Assembly: GCF_963678635.1 (NCBI RefSeq)
Contig: NC_087062.1
Span: 37,410,518-37,474,517, forward strand
DNA: 64,000 nt
Source: Symsagittifera roscoffensis
Lineage: Eukaryota > Xenacoelomorpha > Acoela > Convolutidae
Direction: 5' to 3'
Shown: piece by piece, positions 34,301 to 48,742 of the stretch
How the letters are laid out: each line of letters opens with the position of its first letter
Numbering within the stretch: the first letter of the stretch is position 1
Position numbers and translations under genes: made by a program
Notes under the pieces: model-generated
The model's database searches: none
Told to the model about the DNA's origin: nothing
What the model saw: the letters and a program-made list of their open reading frames with translations, nothing else

Positions 34301-37300
34301 TTACATGAACCTGAAGAAAAATTTTTATTTTTAAAATTTGAAAATTTTTCATAAATGTGCTTTAGACATTAAAAAGTTCGATAATTGATGCAGTTTTTCT
34401 ACTAAATTATTTCGTTATAGTTAAATTATTTTCAAGAAGCGTTCTTTTGGAAAGTTCTAGACAAGCAGGAATAAAAATTTTACTTTCACTGCCTACATTT
34501 GATGTTTTTTCTAAAAAAACCGTCAAAATTTACTGAAAACATATTTTTATACCAGAAACGTATCGAATTTTTTGCTGGAATGCTTTTGACATGACGGGCT
34601 CAAAGTAAAAGTTGTATTTTGTTCTGGTTGCCTCATGTTTTTTTATTGAAAAATTTCGGAAGAACAATATTTTTTATTTTTGAATCAAACTTGCTAAAGA
34701 TTTTTTTTACAAAACTGTTTAAGCGATTCAATTCCGTGCCAATTTTTTTTCCGAGTAAAAATTCAAAAACAGTTCCTTTGATAGATGTGAGAAAAACAAT
34801 TAGTAGAGCTAGATTTCATTGCTTGTTTCTTCTTGTATTTCAGTTAAAAATCTCCCTAAAAAAGCCTGCTGTAAGAAAAATCAAAAAACAAACAATAGAT
34901 TTGCTTTGATTTCTACGACAAAACATTTCGTAAAATTACACTTATAGATTCTTTATCTACACCTAGTACATCTCTAACTTCGGTTTCATGTTTTTATGTA
35001 TTTATATTGAACGCTTGATTGACTCCAATTTGCTCTCACTTACCCAGTTTTAGAACTTCGGGCAAAAATCAAGAATGAACAGAAACTTTTTAATGAATTG
35101 CAGGAGAATTGATGTTAAATGGTTGCAAAAATTTTTTTTTGCTGACAACGTTTAAAAAAGCTACTCAATCAAAAAATTTTATCTGCTAGTTATAAAATAG
35201 TTTATATTACAACGTAATGTTCAGACAATTGAGGTTTAGCACTAATTTTACCTCAGCCAGCAAATGGTTCGTTCAATTGATATTATTTCCTTCTTGTCCT
35301 CGGTTCTGCCTAAAATTTCAAGCAAAGTGAGAAAATGAGTTCAATAGCGAGAAACTATATAGAACATAAAGTTGGAATTAAAATAGATTAAATAACTGCT
35401 GAGAAAAATTTAAACAATAAATTTTTGCAATAATGTTTTCACAATTTGACACTTTTTTTCAAAGGACATAACTGACTGAAAAACTAACGCAAGCAACAAA
35501 AACCTTCGAATTGTCGTGAAAGTCTCACAGAAAACTGAAACTCTTTAGGCAAAACTCTTTAATTCACAGTAATGCCGACAAGAGTAGCAGACTTAATGAA
35601 ACTCTGTTGTGTTATACTTTTGGTGAAAGTGACTCTATAAACTATTGACTTGACACGTGATATTTTTATTTGTTTGAAATTCAAGATTTGGTTGGAAAAA
35701 TTATGAAAATTAGTACTTAATTTTCTCAAAACGCCGATTTGTTGGAATGTTTTGGTTAACTATCAATTTTATATTTGTATTTATTAAGATTAGGGCGTCT
35801 TCAAGGAGTAGGGCGTCTCCAACCAAAAAAATGGATGCTTACGCATTGAGGTTCAAGATTTTTCCTCGTTTTCAGATTTTTTTTTGAAAAGCAACTTGGA
35901 AAAAAAAGAAAACTCTGAAAAGTTAATTAGGTTTGAAGTTTTAAAGGTGAAATTATGTTTCCGGTCTGAGAATTTGCTTCAAAAACTGAAGTCAACAAGA
36001 AGATACAGTTATCTGGTTCAGAGATTGTTTTCTGAAGGATCTTAGTAAACAAGGTTTTTTGGTCTAACTCTGCCTTGGATTAGAAATCGATCGGTTAAAA
36101 GATAGAAAACTCTACCTAAACTTGAGCGTTGGAGTAAAATTTCAATCAAAACTGTTTCAATTAGAAGATGATAGCTTGAGTAGAAACCATGAAAAGCCTT
36201 ATTTTAAGTGAATGCTAAAATTAAGGCTGAAGTTTACCTGATTTAATTAAGATAGTTGGACTATCAACCACCTGGCTTGAATTTTTTTTTTAATTCTAGC
36301 TTAAAACATATAGAAACAAATAACTTGGTATAAGGCAATTACATGAACCTGAAGAAAAATTTTTATTTTTAAAATTTGAAAATTTTTCATAAATGTGCTT
36401 TAGACATTAAAAAGTTCGATAATTGATGCAGTTTTTCTACTAAATTATTTCGTTATAGTTAAATTATTTTCAAGAAGCGTTCTTTTGGAAAGTTCTAGAC
36501 AAGCAGGAATAAAAATTTTACTTTCACTGCCTACATTTGATGTTTTTTCTAAAAAAACCGTCAAAATTTACTGAAAACATATTTTTATACCAGAAACGTA
36601 TCGAATTTTTTGCTGGAATGCTTTTGACATGACGGGCTCAAAGTAAAAGTTGTATTTTGTTCTGGTTGCCTCATGTTTTTTTTATTGAAAAATTTCGGAA
36701 GAACAATATTTTTTATTTTTGAATCAAACTTGCTAAAGATTTTTTTTACAAAACTGTTTAAGCGATTCAATTCCGTGCCAATTTTTTTTCCGAGTAAAAA
36801 TTCAAAAACAGTTCCTTTGATAGATGTGAGAAAAACAATTAGTAGAGCTAGATTTCATTGCTTGTTTCTTCTTGTATTTCAGTTAAAAATCTCCCTAAAA
36901 AAGCCTGCTGTAAAAAAAATCAAAAAACAAACAATAGATTTGCTTTGATTTCTACGACAAAACATTTCGTAAAATTACACTTATAGATTCTTTATCTACA
37001 CCTAGTACATCTCTAACTTCGGTTTCATGTTTTTATGTATTTATATTGAACGCTTGATTGACTCCAATTTGCTCTCACTTACCCAGTTTTAGAACTTCGG
37101 GCAAAAATCAAGAATGAACAGAAACTTTTTAATGAATTGCAGGAGAATTGATGTTAAATGGTTGCAAAAATTTTTTTTTGCTGACAACGTTTAAAAAAGC
37201 TACTCAATCAAAAAATTTTATCTGCTAGTTATAAAATAGTTTATATTACAACGTAATGTTCAGACAATTGAGGTTTAGCACTAATTTTACCTCAGCCAGC

Positions 37301-37434
37301 AAATGGTTCGTTCAATTGATATTATTTCCTTCTTGTCCTCGGTTCTGCCTAAAATTTCAGGCAAAGTGAGAAAATGAGTTCAATAGCGAGAAACTATATA
37401 CAACATGAAAAAGGAATTAAAATAGAATATATGA
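31351..37434 (+). repeat. three ~2.0 kb tandem units (A1, B1, B2)
   Basis: Units begin at 'ctgctgag': A1 31351-33356 (2006 bases), B1 33357-35395 and B2 35396-37434 (2039 bases each). B1 and B2 look nearly identical over their length. A1 is a clear but more diverged relative of B. Shared landmarks are 'tagggcgtct', 'gaaatcgatcggttaaaaga' and 'tgttctggttgcctca'. The short Lys/Phe-rich open frames recur in every unit and are not recognised as proteins. Confidence 0.9.
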
Positions 37435-37449
37435 CTGCTGAGAAAACTT

Positions 37450-37823
37450 AGGCTCAAAATTTTTAAAACTCAATGATAAGTATGGCTCAATTCTGATTGA
37501 TTGATATCAAAACTGTTGAAAATTCCATTATGATTTAGGCTCGATTCTGATTTGTGGATGCCAAAATTTTTAAAAATTCCACTTTGATTGGTTGATATCA
37601 AAATTGTTAAAAACTGCATAATTAATGAAACAAAGATTTTGATTGAATAAACTGTTTTAGCTACACCAAATGGATTTACTTCATTCTGACTTTTTTTAGA
37701 ATAAATTTAAAATTTACTTTTAAGACAAAACAATGTCTTTTTTTTCTTTTCAATTTTTGGGACTTTTCAGAGCAGATGTGAGTCTCTCACTAAATATTTT
37801 GAGAATTTTGAAGTCTCCAATTT
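37450..37823 (+). repeat. partial leader block
   Basis: Matches the 3' part of the 809 bp leader (from 'ggctcaaaatttttaaaact'). It joins unit B2 to the second zinc-finger relic. The whole segment from here to about 42316 repeats about 30530-35395 with a constant offset of 6921 bases. Confidence 0.8.
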
Positions 37824-37857
37824 GTAAAATGTATAACTTCTTTCTTCACTTACTGAG

Positions 37858-38119
37858 ATGCTGTCAGTGAAGAGATCAGAAGAACTAGCTTGTCTTGGAT
37901 GCAGCAGAGAGTACACACGCTTACAAACATCAAAACATTGCAGACACTACGGCATTTTAAAATATTCAAACTGTTTTTCTTATACATGCAGCAGCGAGGA
38001 ACTGAATGTTCATAAAAAAAGCACTCCACTCCTGTTTATCCTTGTTGTCGAAATTATCACAATAAAAACGGTGATTGCATGCACAATGACCAACCTTTAA
38101 AAAAACTGATACCCTGAAG
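37858..38119 (+). pseudogene. decayed C2H2 zinc-finger exon, right-arm copy 2
   Basis: Apparently identical in sequence to the copy at 30937, 6921 bases upstream, including the Tyr replacing a finger Cys and the frame break after EELNVH. Confidence 0.5.
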
Positions 38120-38271
38120 AAAAGTTAAATTTTTTCAATAGATTTGAAAAACAAGAGTATACAAACCATTGAAAAAAATTAGCACAATTACTGATTTATG
38201 TATTTTGTCATGTAAATATTGTAATATATAGACAGCCAACACTTCATCTAAATGTGTCTAAAATCAAAGAA

Positions 38272-41200
38272 CTGCTGAGAAAACTTTACACAATAAATTT
38301 TTTGCAATAATGTTTAGACAATTTGACACTTTTTTTTCAAGGGACATAACTGACCGAAAAACTAACGCAAGCAACAAAAAACTTCGATTTTTCGTGAAAG
38401 TTTCAAAGAAAATTGAAACGCTTTAAACAAAACTCTTTAATTCACAGTAACACCGACAAGAGTAGCAGACTTAATGAACTCTGTTGGTTTATTTTTTTAG
38501 TGAAAGTTATTCTATAAACTATTGACTTGACACGTGATATTTTTATTTGTTTGAAACTCAATTTTTAATTGAAAATTTGTAAAAATTAGTACTTAATTTT
38601 CTCAAAACGCCGACTAGTTGAACTGTTTTGGTTAACTATCTTTTTTTTACCTTTACTTATTAAGAATAGGGCGTCTCCAAGGAATAGCGCGTTTTCCAAC
38701 CAAAAAAATGAATGCTTAAGCATTGAGGTCCCAGATTTTTCCTCATTTTCAGATTTTTTTCGAAAGGCAACCTAGAAAAAAAGAAAACTCTGAAAAGTTA
38801 TTTAGGTTTGAAGTTTTCAAGGTAAAATTATGTTTCCGGTCTGAGAATTTGCTTCAAAAACTGAAGTCAACAAGAAGATACAGTTATCTGGTTCAGAGAT
38901 TGTTTTCTGAAGGATCTTAGTAAACAAGGTTTTTTGGTCTAACTCTGCCTTGGATTAGAAATCGATCGGTTAAAAGATAGAAAACTCTACCTAAACTTGA
39001 GCGTTGGAGTAAAATTTCAATCCAAAATGTTTCAATTAGAACATGATAGCTTGAGTAGAAACCATGAAAAACCTTAATTTATGTGTATGCTAAAAAATAA
39101 TGCTGAAGTTTAGCTGATTTAGTTAAGATAGTTGGACTATCAACCACTTGGCTTGAAGTTTTTTTTAAATTATAGCCTAAAACATATAAAAGCAAATAAC
39201 TCGGTATAAGGCAATTACATGAACCTGAAGAAACGTTTTTGTTTTTATGATTTGAAAGTTTTTGATAAATCTGCTTTAGACATTAAAAAGTTCGATCTTT
39301 GATACAGTTTTTCTTCTAAATTATCTCATTAGAGTTAAATTATTTGCAAAATCGTTCTTTGCAAAATGCTAGACAAGCAGGAAACAAAATTTTGCTTTCA
39401 ATGCCTACATTTGATGATTTTTTGTATGAAAAAACCGTAAAAAAATTACTGTAAACAAATTTTTTTACAAGAAATGAATCAAATTTTTTGCTGGAATGAT
39501 ATTTGACATGAACAGACTCAAAAAGAAACTCCATAAAAATCGTATTTTTGTTCTGGTTGCCTCAAGTTTTTTTATTAAAAATTTCTGGAAGAACAAATTT
39601 TTTATTTTCGATTCAAACTTGCTTAAATTTTTATTACGAAACTGTTTAAGCGATTCAGTTCCGTGTCCATTTTTCATTTCTGAGTTAAAATTCAAAAAGG
39701 GTTCTTTTGATAGATGTGTGAAAAAACAAATAGTAGAAATAGATTTCATTGCTTGTTTTTTGTATTTCAGTTAAAAAATTCCCTCGAAATGCCTGCTGTA
39801 GAAAAAAAAATCAAAAAACAAACAATAGATTTGCTATGATTTCTATGACAAAACATTTCGTAAAATTACACTTATATATTCCTTATCTACAGATAAAACA
39901 TCTCTAATTTCGGTTTCATGTTTTTATGTATTTAATTTGAACGCTTAATTGAGTCCAATTTGCTCTCACTTAACCATTTTTAGAACAATTTTTTATTGAA
40001 TTGCAGGAGAAATGATGTTTAATGGTTGCATAAAAATTTTTTGCTGACAACGTTTAAATTAGCTACTCAATCAAAAATTTTTATCTGCTAATTACGTAAT
40101 GTTCAGACAATCGAGGTTTAGCACTAATTTTACCTCTGCCAGAAAATGGTTTGTTCAATTGATATTATTTCCCTCTAATTCCTCGGTATGCCTAAAATTT
40201 CAAGCAAAGTGAGAAAATGAGTTCAATAGCGAGAAACTATATACAACATAAAGTTGGAATTAAAATAGATTAAATAACTGCTGAGAAAAATTTAAACAAT
40301 AAATTTTTGCAATAATGTTTTCACAATTTGACACTTTTTTTCAAAGGACATAACTGACTGAAAAACTAACGCAAGCAACAAAAACCTTCGAATTGTCGTG
40401 AAAGTCTCACAGAAAACTGAAACTCTTTAGGCAAAACTCTTTAATTCACAGTAATGCCGACAAGAGTAGCAGACTTAATGAAACTCTGTTGTGTTATACT
40501 TTTGGTGAAAGTGACTCTATAAACTATTGACTTGACACGTGATATTTTTATTTGTTTGAAATTCAAGATTTGGTTGGAAAAATTATGAAAATTAGTACTT
40601 AATTTTCTCAAAACGCCGATTTGTTGGAATGTTTTGGTTAACTATCAATTTTATATTTGTATTTATTAAGATTAGGGCGTCTTCAAGGAGTAGGGCGTCT
40701 CCAACCAAAAAAATGGATGCTTACGCATTGAGGTTCAAGATTTTTCCTCGTTTTCAGATTTTTTTTTGAAAAGCAACTTGGAAAAAAAAGAAAACTCTGA
40801 AAAGTTAATTAGGTTTGAAGTTTTAAAGGTGAAATTATGTTTCCGGTCTGAGAATTTGCTTCAAAAACTGAAGTCAACAAGAAGATACAGTTATCTGGTT
40901 CAGAGATTGTTTTCTGAAGGATCTTAGTAAACAAGGTTTTTTGGTCTAACTCTGCCTTGGATTAGAAATCGATCGGTTAAAAGATAGAAAACTCTACCTA
41001 AACTTGAGCGTTGGAGTAAAATTTCAATCAAAACTGTTTCAATTAGAAGATGATAGCTTGAGTAGAAACCATGAAAAGCCTTATTTTAAGTGAATGCTAA
41101 AATTAAGGCTGAAGTTTACCTGATTTAATTAAGATAGTTGGACTATCAACCACCTGGCTTGAATTTTTTTTTTAATTCTAGCTTAAAACATATAGAAACA

Positions 41201-42316
41201 AATAACTTGGTATAAGGCAATTACATGAACCTGAAGAAAAATTTTTATTTTTAAAATTTGAAAATTTTTCATAAATGTGCTTTAGACATTAAAAAGTTCG
41301 ATAATTGATGCAGTTTTTCTACTAAATTATTTCGTTATAGTTAAATTATTTTCAAGAAGCGTTCTTTTGGAAAGTTCTAGACAAGCAGGAATAAAAATTT
41401 TACTTTCACTGCCTACATTTGATGTTTTTTCTAAAAAAAACCGTCAAAATTTACTGAAAACATATTTTTATACCAGAAACGTATCGAATTTTTTGCTGGA
41501 ATGCTTTTGACATGACGGGCTCAAAGTAAAAGTTGTATTTTGTTCTGGTTGCCTCATGTTTTTTTATTGAAAAATTTCGGAAGAACAATATTTTTTATTT
41601 TTGAATCAAACTTGCTAAAGATTTTTTTTACAAAACTGTTTAAGCGATTCAATTCCGTGCCAATTTTTTTTCCGAGTAAAAATTCAAAAACAGTTCCTTT
41701 GATAGATGTGAGAAAAACAATTAGTAGAGCTAGATTTCATTGCTTGTTTCTTCTTGTATTTCAGTTAAAAATCTCCCTAAAAAAGCCTGCTGTAAAAAAA
41801 ATCAAAAAACAAACAATAGATTTGCTTTGATTTCTACGACAAAACATTTCGTAAAATTACACTTATAGATTCTTTATCTACACCTAGTACATCTCTAACT
41901 TCGGTTTCATGTTTTTATGTATTTATATTGAACGCTTGATTGACTCCAATTTGCTCTCACTTACCCAGTTTTAGAACTTCGGGCAAAAATCAAGAATGAA
42001 CAGAAACTTTTTAATGAATTGCAGGAGAATTGATGTTAAATGGTTGCAAAAATTTTTTTTTGCTGACAACGTTTAAAAAAGCTACTCAATCAAAAAATTT
42101 TATCTGCTAGTTATAAAATAGTTTATATTACAACGTAATGTTCAGACAATTGAGGTTTAGCACTAATTTTACCTCAGCCAGCAAATGGTTCGTTCAATTG
42201 ATATTATTTCCTTCTTGTCCTCGGTTCTGCCTAAAATTTCAAGCAAAGTGAGAAAATGAGTTCAATAGCGAGAAACTATATACAACATGAAAAAGGAATT
42301 AAAATAGAATATATGA
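38272..42316 (+). repeat. two ~2.0 kb tandem units (A2, B3)
   Basis: A2 38272-40277 (2006 bases) and B3 40278-42316 (2039 bases) are offset copies of A1 and a B unit. They appear almost identical to the first set, differing by single-base indels in homopolymers. Only one B is present here, against two in the first set, which fits unequal crossing over. Confidence 0.9.
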
Positions 42317-42331
42317 CTGCTGAGAAAACTT

Positions 42332-43534
42332 AGGCTCAAAATTTTTAAAACTCAATGATAAGTATGGCTCGATTCTGATTGATTGATATCAAAACTGTTG
42401 AAAATTCCATTATAATTTAGGCTCGATTCTGATTTGTGGATGCCAAAATTTTTGAAAATTCCGAGAGGAGTAGTGCTCCACTTTGATTGGTTGATATCAA
42501 AATTGTTAAAAACTCCATAATAAATGAAAAAAAGATTTTGATTGAATAAACTGTTTTAGCTACAATAAATGGATTTACTTCATTCTGACTTTTTTTAGAA
42601 TAAAGTTAAAATTTACTTTTAAGACAAAACAATGTTTTTTTTTCTTTTCAATTTTTGGGACTTTTCAGAGCAGATGTGAGTCTCTCACTAAATATTTTGA
42701 GAATTTTGAAGTCTCCAATTTTTTAAAATTTCATGTCAAGTCTAGTTCACCCGTAAGCTTGAAGCTTCAATACCTAATACTTCGTTCAACAAAATCTCTT
42801 CTCTAGGGTGACCTTTACATAGTAGGAGAACTCTACTTTGTACTATCTATACGTCGAAAAAATTACTAAAAAAGTAAAAATCAATCTCTATTTCAATAAA
42901 AAGAAAATCATTTGGAACTTTTTCCTCAGAAGTAACCCGAGCAAATTCAAGTGTTTTCGACTAAACATTTTCCAAATTATTATAGAGATCAGAATATAAA
43001 TTCTTTTTGATAATGCTCAGTTCTGATTGGCTTATACCAAATGGTTAAAATTTCCATTTTAGATAAAACTTGAAATTAATTGATTCATGTTTCAAATTAC
43101 GAAAAGTCCATTTTTGAAAAGGCTCGGAACTAATTGGTCGACCTCAAAATTTTTAAAACTCAATGATAAGTATGGCTCAATTCTGATTGATTGATATCAA
43201 AACTGTTGAAAATTCCATTATGATTTAGGCTCGATTCTGATTTGTGGATGCCAAAATTTTTGAAAATTCCGAGAGGAGTAGTGCTCCACTTTGATTGTTT
43301 GATATCAAAATTGTTAAAAACTCCATAATTAATGAAACAAAGATTTTGATTGAATAAACTGTTTTAGCTACACCAAATGGATTTACTTCATTCTGACTTT
43401 TTTTAGAATAAATTTAAAATTTACTTTTAAGACAAAACAATGTCTTTTTTTTCTTTTCAATTTTTGGGACTTTTCAGAGCAGATGTGAGTCTCTCACTAA
43501 ATATTTTGAGAATTTTGAAGTCTCCAATTTGTAA
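42332..43534 (+). repeat. partial plus full leader block
   Basis: A diverged partial leader (42332-42730) is followed by a full leader copy (42731-43534), the same arrangement as at 29.3-30.9 kb. Confidence 0.8.
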
Positions 43535-43564
43535 AATGTATAACTTCTTTCTTCACTTACTGAG

Positions 43565-43826
43565 ATGCTGTCAGTGAAGAGATCAGAAGAACTAGCTTGT
43601 CTTGGATGCAGCAGAGAGTACACACGCTTACAAACATCAAAACATTGCAGACACTACGGCATTTTAAAATATTCAAACTGTTTTTCTTATACATGCAGCA
43701 GCGAGGAACTGAATGTTCATAAAAAAAGCACTCCACTCCTGTTTATCCTTGTTGTCGAAATTATCACAATAAAAACGGTGATTGCATGCACAATGACCAA
43801 CCTTTAAAAAAACTGATACCCTGAAG
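43565..43826 (+). pseudogene. decayed C2H2 zinc-finger exon, right-arm copy 3
   Basis: Same 80-codon frame as at 30937 and 37858, with identical translation, 5707 bases after the second copy. It carries the same lost Cys and frame break. Confidence 0.5.
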
Positions 43827-43978
43827 AAAAGTTAAATTTTTTCAATAGATTTGAAAAACAAGAGTATACAAACCATTGAAAAAAATTAGCACAATTACTG
43901 ATTTATGTATTTTGTCATGTAAATATTGTAATATATAGACAGCCAACACTTCATCTAAATGTGTCTAAAATCAAAGAA

Positions 43979-46900
43979 CTGCTGAGAAAACTTTACACAA
44001 TAAATTTTTTGCAATAATGTTTAGACAATTTGACACTTTTTTTTCAAGGGACATAACTGACCGAAAAACTAACGCAAGCAACAAAAAACTTCGATTTTTC
44101 GTGAAAGTTTCAAAGAAAATTGAAACGCTTTAAACAAAACTCTTTAATTCACAGTAACACCGACAAGAGTAGCAGACTTAATGAACTCTGTTGGTTTATT
44201 TTTTTAGTGAAAGTGATTCTATAAACTATTGACTTGACACGTGATATTTTTATTTGTTTGGACTGTTTTGGTTAACTAGTTGAACTGTTTTGGTTAACTA
44301 TCTTTTTTTTGTCCTTTACTTATTAAGAATAGGGCGTCTCCAAGGAGTAGCGCGTTTTCCAACCAAAAAATGAATGCTTAAGCATTGAGGTCCCAGATTT
44401 TTCCTCATTTTCAGATTTTTTTCGAAAGGCAACCTAGAAAAAAAAACTCTGAAAAGTTATTTAGGTTTGAAGTTTTCAAGGTGAAATTATGTTTCCGGTC
44501 TGAGAATTTGCTTCAAAAACTGAAGTCAACAAGAAGATACAGTTATCTGGTTCAGAGATTGTTTTCTGAAGGATCTTAGTAAACAAGGTTTTTTGGTCTG
44601 CCTTGGATTAGAAATCGATCGGTTAAAAGATAGAAAACTCTACCTAAACTTGAGCGTTGGAGTAAAATTTCAATCCAAAATGTTTCAATTAGAAGATGAT
44701 AGCTTGAGTAGAAACCATGAAAAACCTTAATTTATGTGTATGCTAAAAATAATGCTGAAGTTTAGCTGATTTAGTTAGGATAGTTGGACTATCAACCACT
44801 TGGCTTGAAGTTTTTTTTTTAATTATAGCTTAAAACATATAAAAGCAAATAAATCGGTATAAGGCAATTACATGAACCTGAAGAAACGTTTTTGTGATTT
44901 GAAAGTTTTTGATAAATCTGCTTTAGACATTAAAAAGTTCAATCTTTGATACAGTTTTTCTACTAAATTATCTCATTAGAGTTAAATTATTTGCAAAATC
45001 GTTCTTTGCAAAATGCTAGTTAAGCAGGAAACAAAATTTTGCTTTCAATGCCTACATTTGATGATTTTTTGTATGAAAAAGCCGTAAAAAAATTACTGTA
45101 AACAAATTTTTTTACTAGAAATGAATCAAATTTTTTGCTGGAATGATATTTGACATGAACGGACTCAAAAAGAAACTCCATAAAAATCGTATTTTTGTTC
45201 TGGTTGCCTCAAGTTTTTTTATTAAAAAGTTTTGGAAGAACAAATTTTTTATTTTTGAATCAAACTTGCTTCAATTTTTATTACGAAACTGTTTAAGCGA
45301 TTCAGTTCCGTGTCCATTTTTCTTTTCTGAGTTAAAATTCAAAAAGGGTTCTTTTGATAGATGTGTAAAAAAACAAATAGTAGAAATAGATTTCATAGCT
45401 TGTTTTTTGTATTTCAGTTTAAAAATTCCCTCGAAATGCCTGCTGTAGAAAAAAAAATCAAAAAACAAACAATAGATTTGCTATGATTTCTATGACAAAA
45501 CATTTCGTAAAATTACACTTATATATTCCTTATCTACAGATAAAACATCTCTGATTTCGGTTTCATGTTTTTATGTATTTATTTTGAACGCTTAATTGAC
45601 TCCAATTTGCTCTCACTCACACATTTTTAGAACTTCGGGCAAAAAAATCAAAAATAAATAGAAATTTTTTTTTGAATTGTAGGAGAAATGATGTTTAATG
45701 GTTGCAAAATTTTTTTTTGCTGACAACATTTAAATTAGCTACTCAATCAAAAATTTTATCTGCTAATTACGTAATGTTCAGACAATCAAGGTTTAGCACT
45801 AATTTTACCTCTGCCAGAAAATGGTTCGTTCAATTGATATTATTTCCCTCTAATTCCTCGGTACTGCCTAAAATTTCAAGCAAAGTGAGAAAATGAGTTC
45901 AATAGCGAGAAACTATATACAACATAAAGTTGGAATTAAAATAGATTAAATGACTGCTGAGAAAACTTAAAACAATAAATTTTTGCAGTAATGTTTTGAC
46001 AATTTGACACTTTTTTTCAAAGGACATAACTGACTGAAAAACTAACGCAAGCAACAAAAACCTTCGAAATGTCGTGAAAGTCTCATAGAAAACTGAAACT
46101 CTTTAGGCAAAACTCTTTAATTCACAGTAATGCCGACAAGAGTAGCAGACTTAATGAAACTCTGTTGTGTTATACTTTTGGTGAAAGTGACTCTATAAAC
46201 TATTGTCTTGACACGTGATATTTTTATTTGTTTGAAATTCAAGATTTGGTTGGAAAAATTGTGAAAAGTAGTATTTAGTTTTCTCAAAACGCCGACTTGT
46301 TGGAAAGTTTTGGTTAACTATCAATTTTATATTTGTATTTATTAAGATTATGGCGTCTTCAAGGAGTAGCGCGTTTTCCAACCAAAAAAATGGATACTTA
46401 CGCATTGAGGTTCAAGATTTTTCCTCGTTTTCAGATTTTTTTTTGAAAAGCAACTTAGAAAAAAAAGAAAACTCTGAAAAGTTAATTAGGTTTGAAGTTT
46501 TAAAGGTAAAATTATGTTTCCGGTCTGAGAATTTGCTTCAAAAACTGAAATCAACAAGAAGCTACAGTTATCTGGTTCAGAGATTGTTTTTCTGAAGGAT
46601 CTAATAAACAAGGTTTTTGGGTCTAACTTTGCTTTGGATTAGAAATCGATCGGTTAAAAGATACAAAACTCTACCTAAATTTGAGCGTTTGTGTAAAATT
46701 TCAATCAAAACTGTTTCAACTAGAAGATGATAGCTTGAGTAGAAACCATGAAAAGCCTTATTTTAAGTGAATGCTAAAATTAAGGCTGAAGTTTAGCTGA
46801 TTTAATTAGGATAGTTGGACTATCAACCGTCTGGCTTGAATTTTTTTTTAATTCTAGCCTAAAACATATAAAAACAAATAACTCGGTATAAGGCAATTAC

Positions 46901-47990
46901 ATGAATCTGAAGAAAACTTTTTATTTTTAAAATTTGAAAATTTTTCATAAATCTGCTTCAGACATTAAAAAGTTCGATAATTGATACAGTTTTTCTACTA
47001 AATTATTTCGTTATAGTTCAATTATTTTCAAGAAGCGTTCTTTTGGAAGATGCTAGACAAGCAGAAATAAAAATTTTACTTTCACTGCCTACATTTGATG
47101 TTTTTTCTAAAAAAAACCGTAAAAATTTACTGAAAACATATTTTTTTACTAGAAACGTATCGAATTTTTTGCTGGAATGCTTTTGACATAACGGGCTCAA
47201 AGTAAAAGTTGTATTTTGTTCTGGTTGCCTCATGTTTTTTTATTGAAAAATTTCGGAAGAACAATATTTTTTATTTTTGAAACAAACTTGCTAAAGATTT
47301 TTTTTACAAAACTGTTTAAGCGATTCAATTCCGTGCCAATTTTTTTCCGAGTAAAAATTCAAAAACAGTTCCTTTGATAGATGTGAGAAAAAACAATTAG
47401 TAGAACTAGATTTCATTGCTTTTTTCTTCTTGTATTTCAGTTAAAAATCTCCCTAAAAAGGCCTGCTGTAAAAAAAATCAAAAAACAAACAATAGATTTG
47501 CTTTGATTTCTACGACAAAACATTTCGTAAAATTACACTTATAGATTCTTTATCTACACCTAATAAATCTCTAACTTCGGTTTCATGTTTTTATGTATTT
47601 ATATTGAACGCTTAATTGACTCCAATTTGCTCTCACTTACCCAGTTTTAGAACTTCGGGCAAAAATCAAGAATGAACAGAAACTTTTTAATGAATTGCAG
47701 GAGAATTGATGTTTAATGGTTGCAAAATCTTTTTTTGCTGACAACGTTTAAAATAGCTACTCAATCAAAAAATTTTATCTGCTAGTTATAAAATTGTTTA
47801 TCTTACAACGTAATGTTCAGACAATTGAGGTTTAGCACTAATTTTACCTCTGCCAGCAAATGGTTCGTTCAATTGATTTTGTTTCCCTCTTGTCCTCGGT
47901 TCTGCCTAAAATTTCAAGCAAAGTGAGAAAATGAGTTCAATAGCGAGAAACTATCTACAACATGAAAAAGGAATTAAAATAGAATATATG
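43979..47990 (+). repeat. two ~2.0 kb tandem units (A3, B4), more diverged set
   Basis: A3 43979-45953 (1975 bases, with several small deletions) and B4 45954-47990 (2037 bases). Both carry more substitutions than the other sets, so this set split off earlier. B4 leads directly into the tail block. Confidence 0.88.
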
Positions 47991-48742
47991 ACTTCTTTGG
48001 AAATATCGTGATAATTTATGCTGTTGAAGCAAAAAAGAGATTCAGAACAGCTCTGAAAAAATTTTAATTGAAACATAAGAGGCTTTAGATCTAATCTGCT
48101 TGTTTTGAGATTTTATCAAGATCTATTTAGTTTTACTAGAGATAAAAAAACTGAGAGTCTGTGGATTTTGAGAAATGTGAGAAATTTGAGAAGTTTCTCG
48201 AATAAAAGTTACAGTTTTCAGAAGTTGTCTCTGAAAATTCCTCCAACAATTTCCTTTTTTAAATACCTGGAACATAATTGTATTGAAGTTTTGGATAATA
48301 AGGGTGGCTTATGACATTTTAGCAAAGTTTTTTTAGAATTTTTTCAGAATATATATTGATTTTAATCATAGACAAAAAAACGAGAAAGATTCGAATCATT
48401 AACTTAATTCAACATATTTTAATTTGTACTGCTAATAATGATAAAATGAATTAATGTTTTGATTCAATTCACATTACAGTGGACAAAAAACCGGCTGAAC
48501 ATATCATAAAAAGGTTTAAATTGGACATTTTTGTACAGATGTCAAGTCTGATAAGAATAATGTCCTATTTGTTCTCACATTTTATGGTTATTTTCATTAA
48601 TTTTCCGTGCACATAGAGGTTTCAGATACGTCTCAGATAGATTTCAGCATGGTTTCATCTACAACGAGCTTCGATTTAGATACTCAGTACACTGATATCA
48701 TATTTATCGTGTTTCCAAATTTGACGGAAAACTGAAGAAAAA
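47991..48742 (+). repeat. tail block of the right arm
   Basis: Matches the reverse complement of about 21590-22290 over most of its length (for example 'aggtttcagatacgtctcag' here, with a near match on the other strand). It contains a 69-codon open frame at 48105-48314 without an ATG start that I do not consider a gene. Confidence 0.7.
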
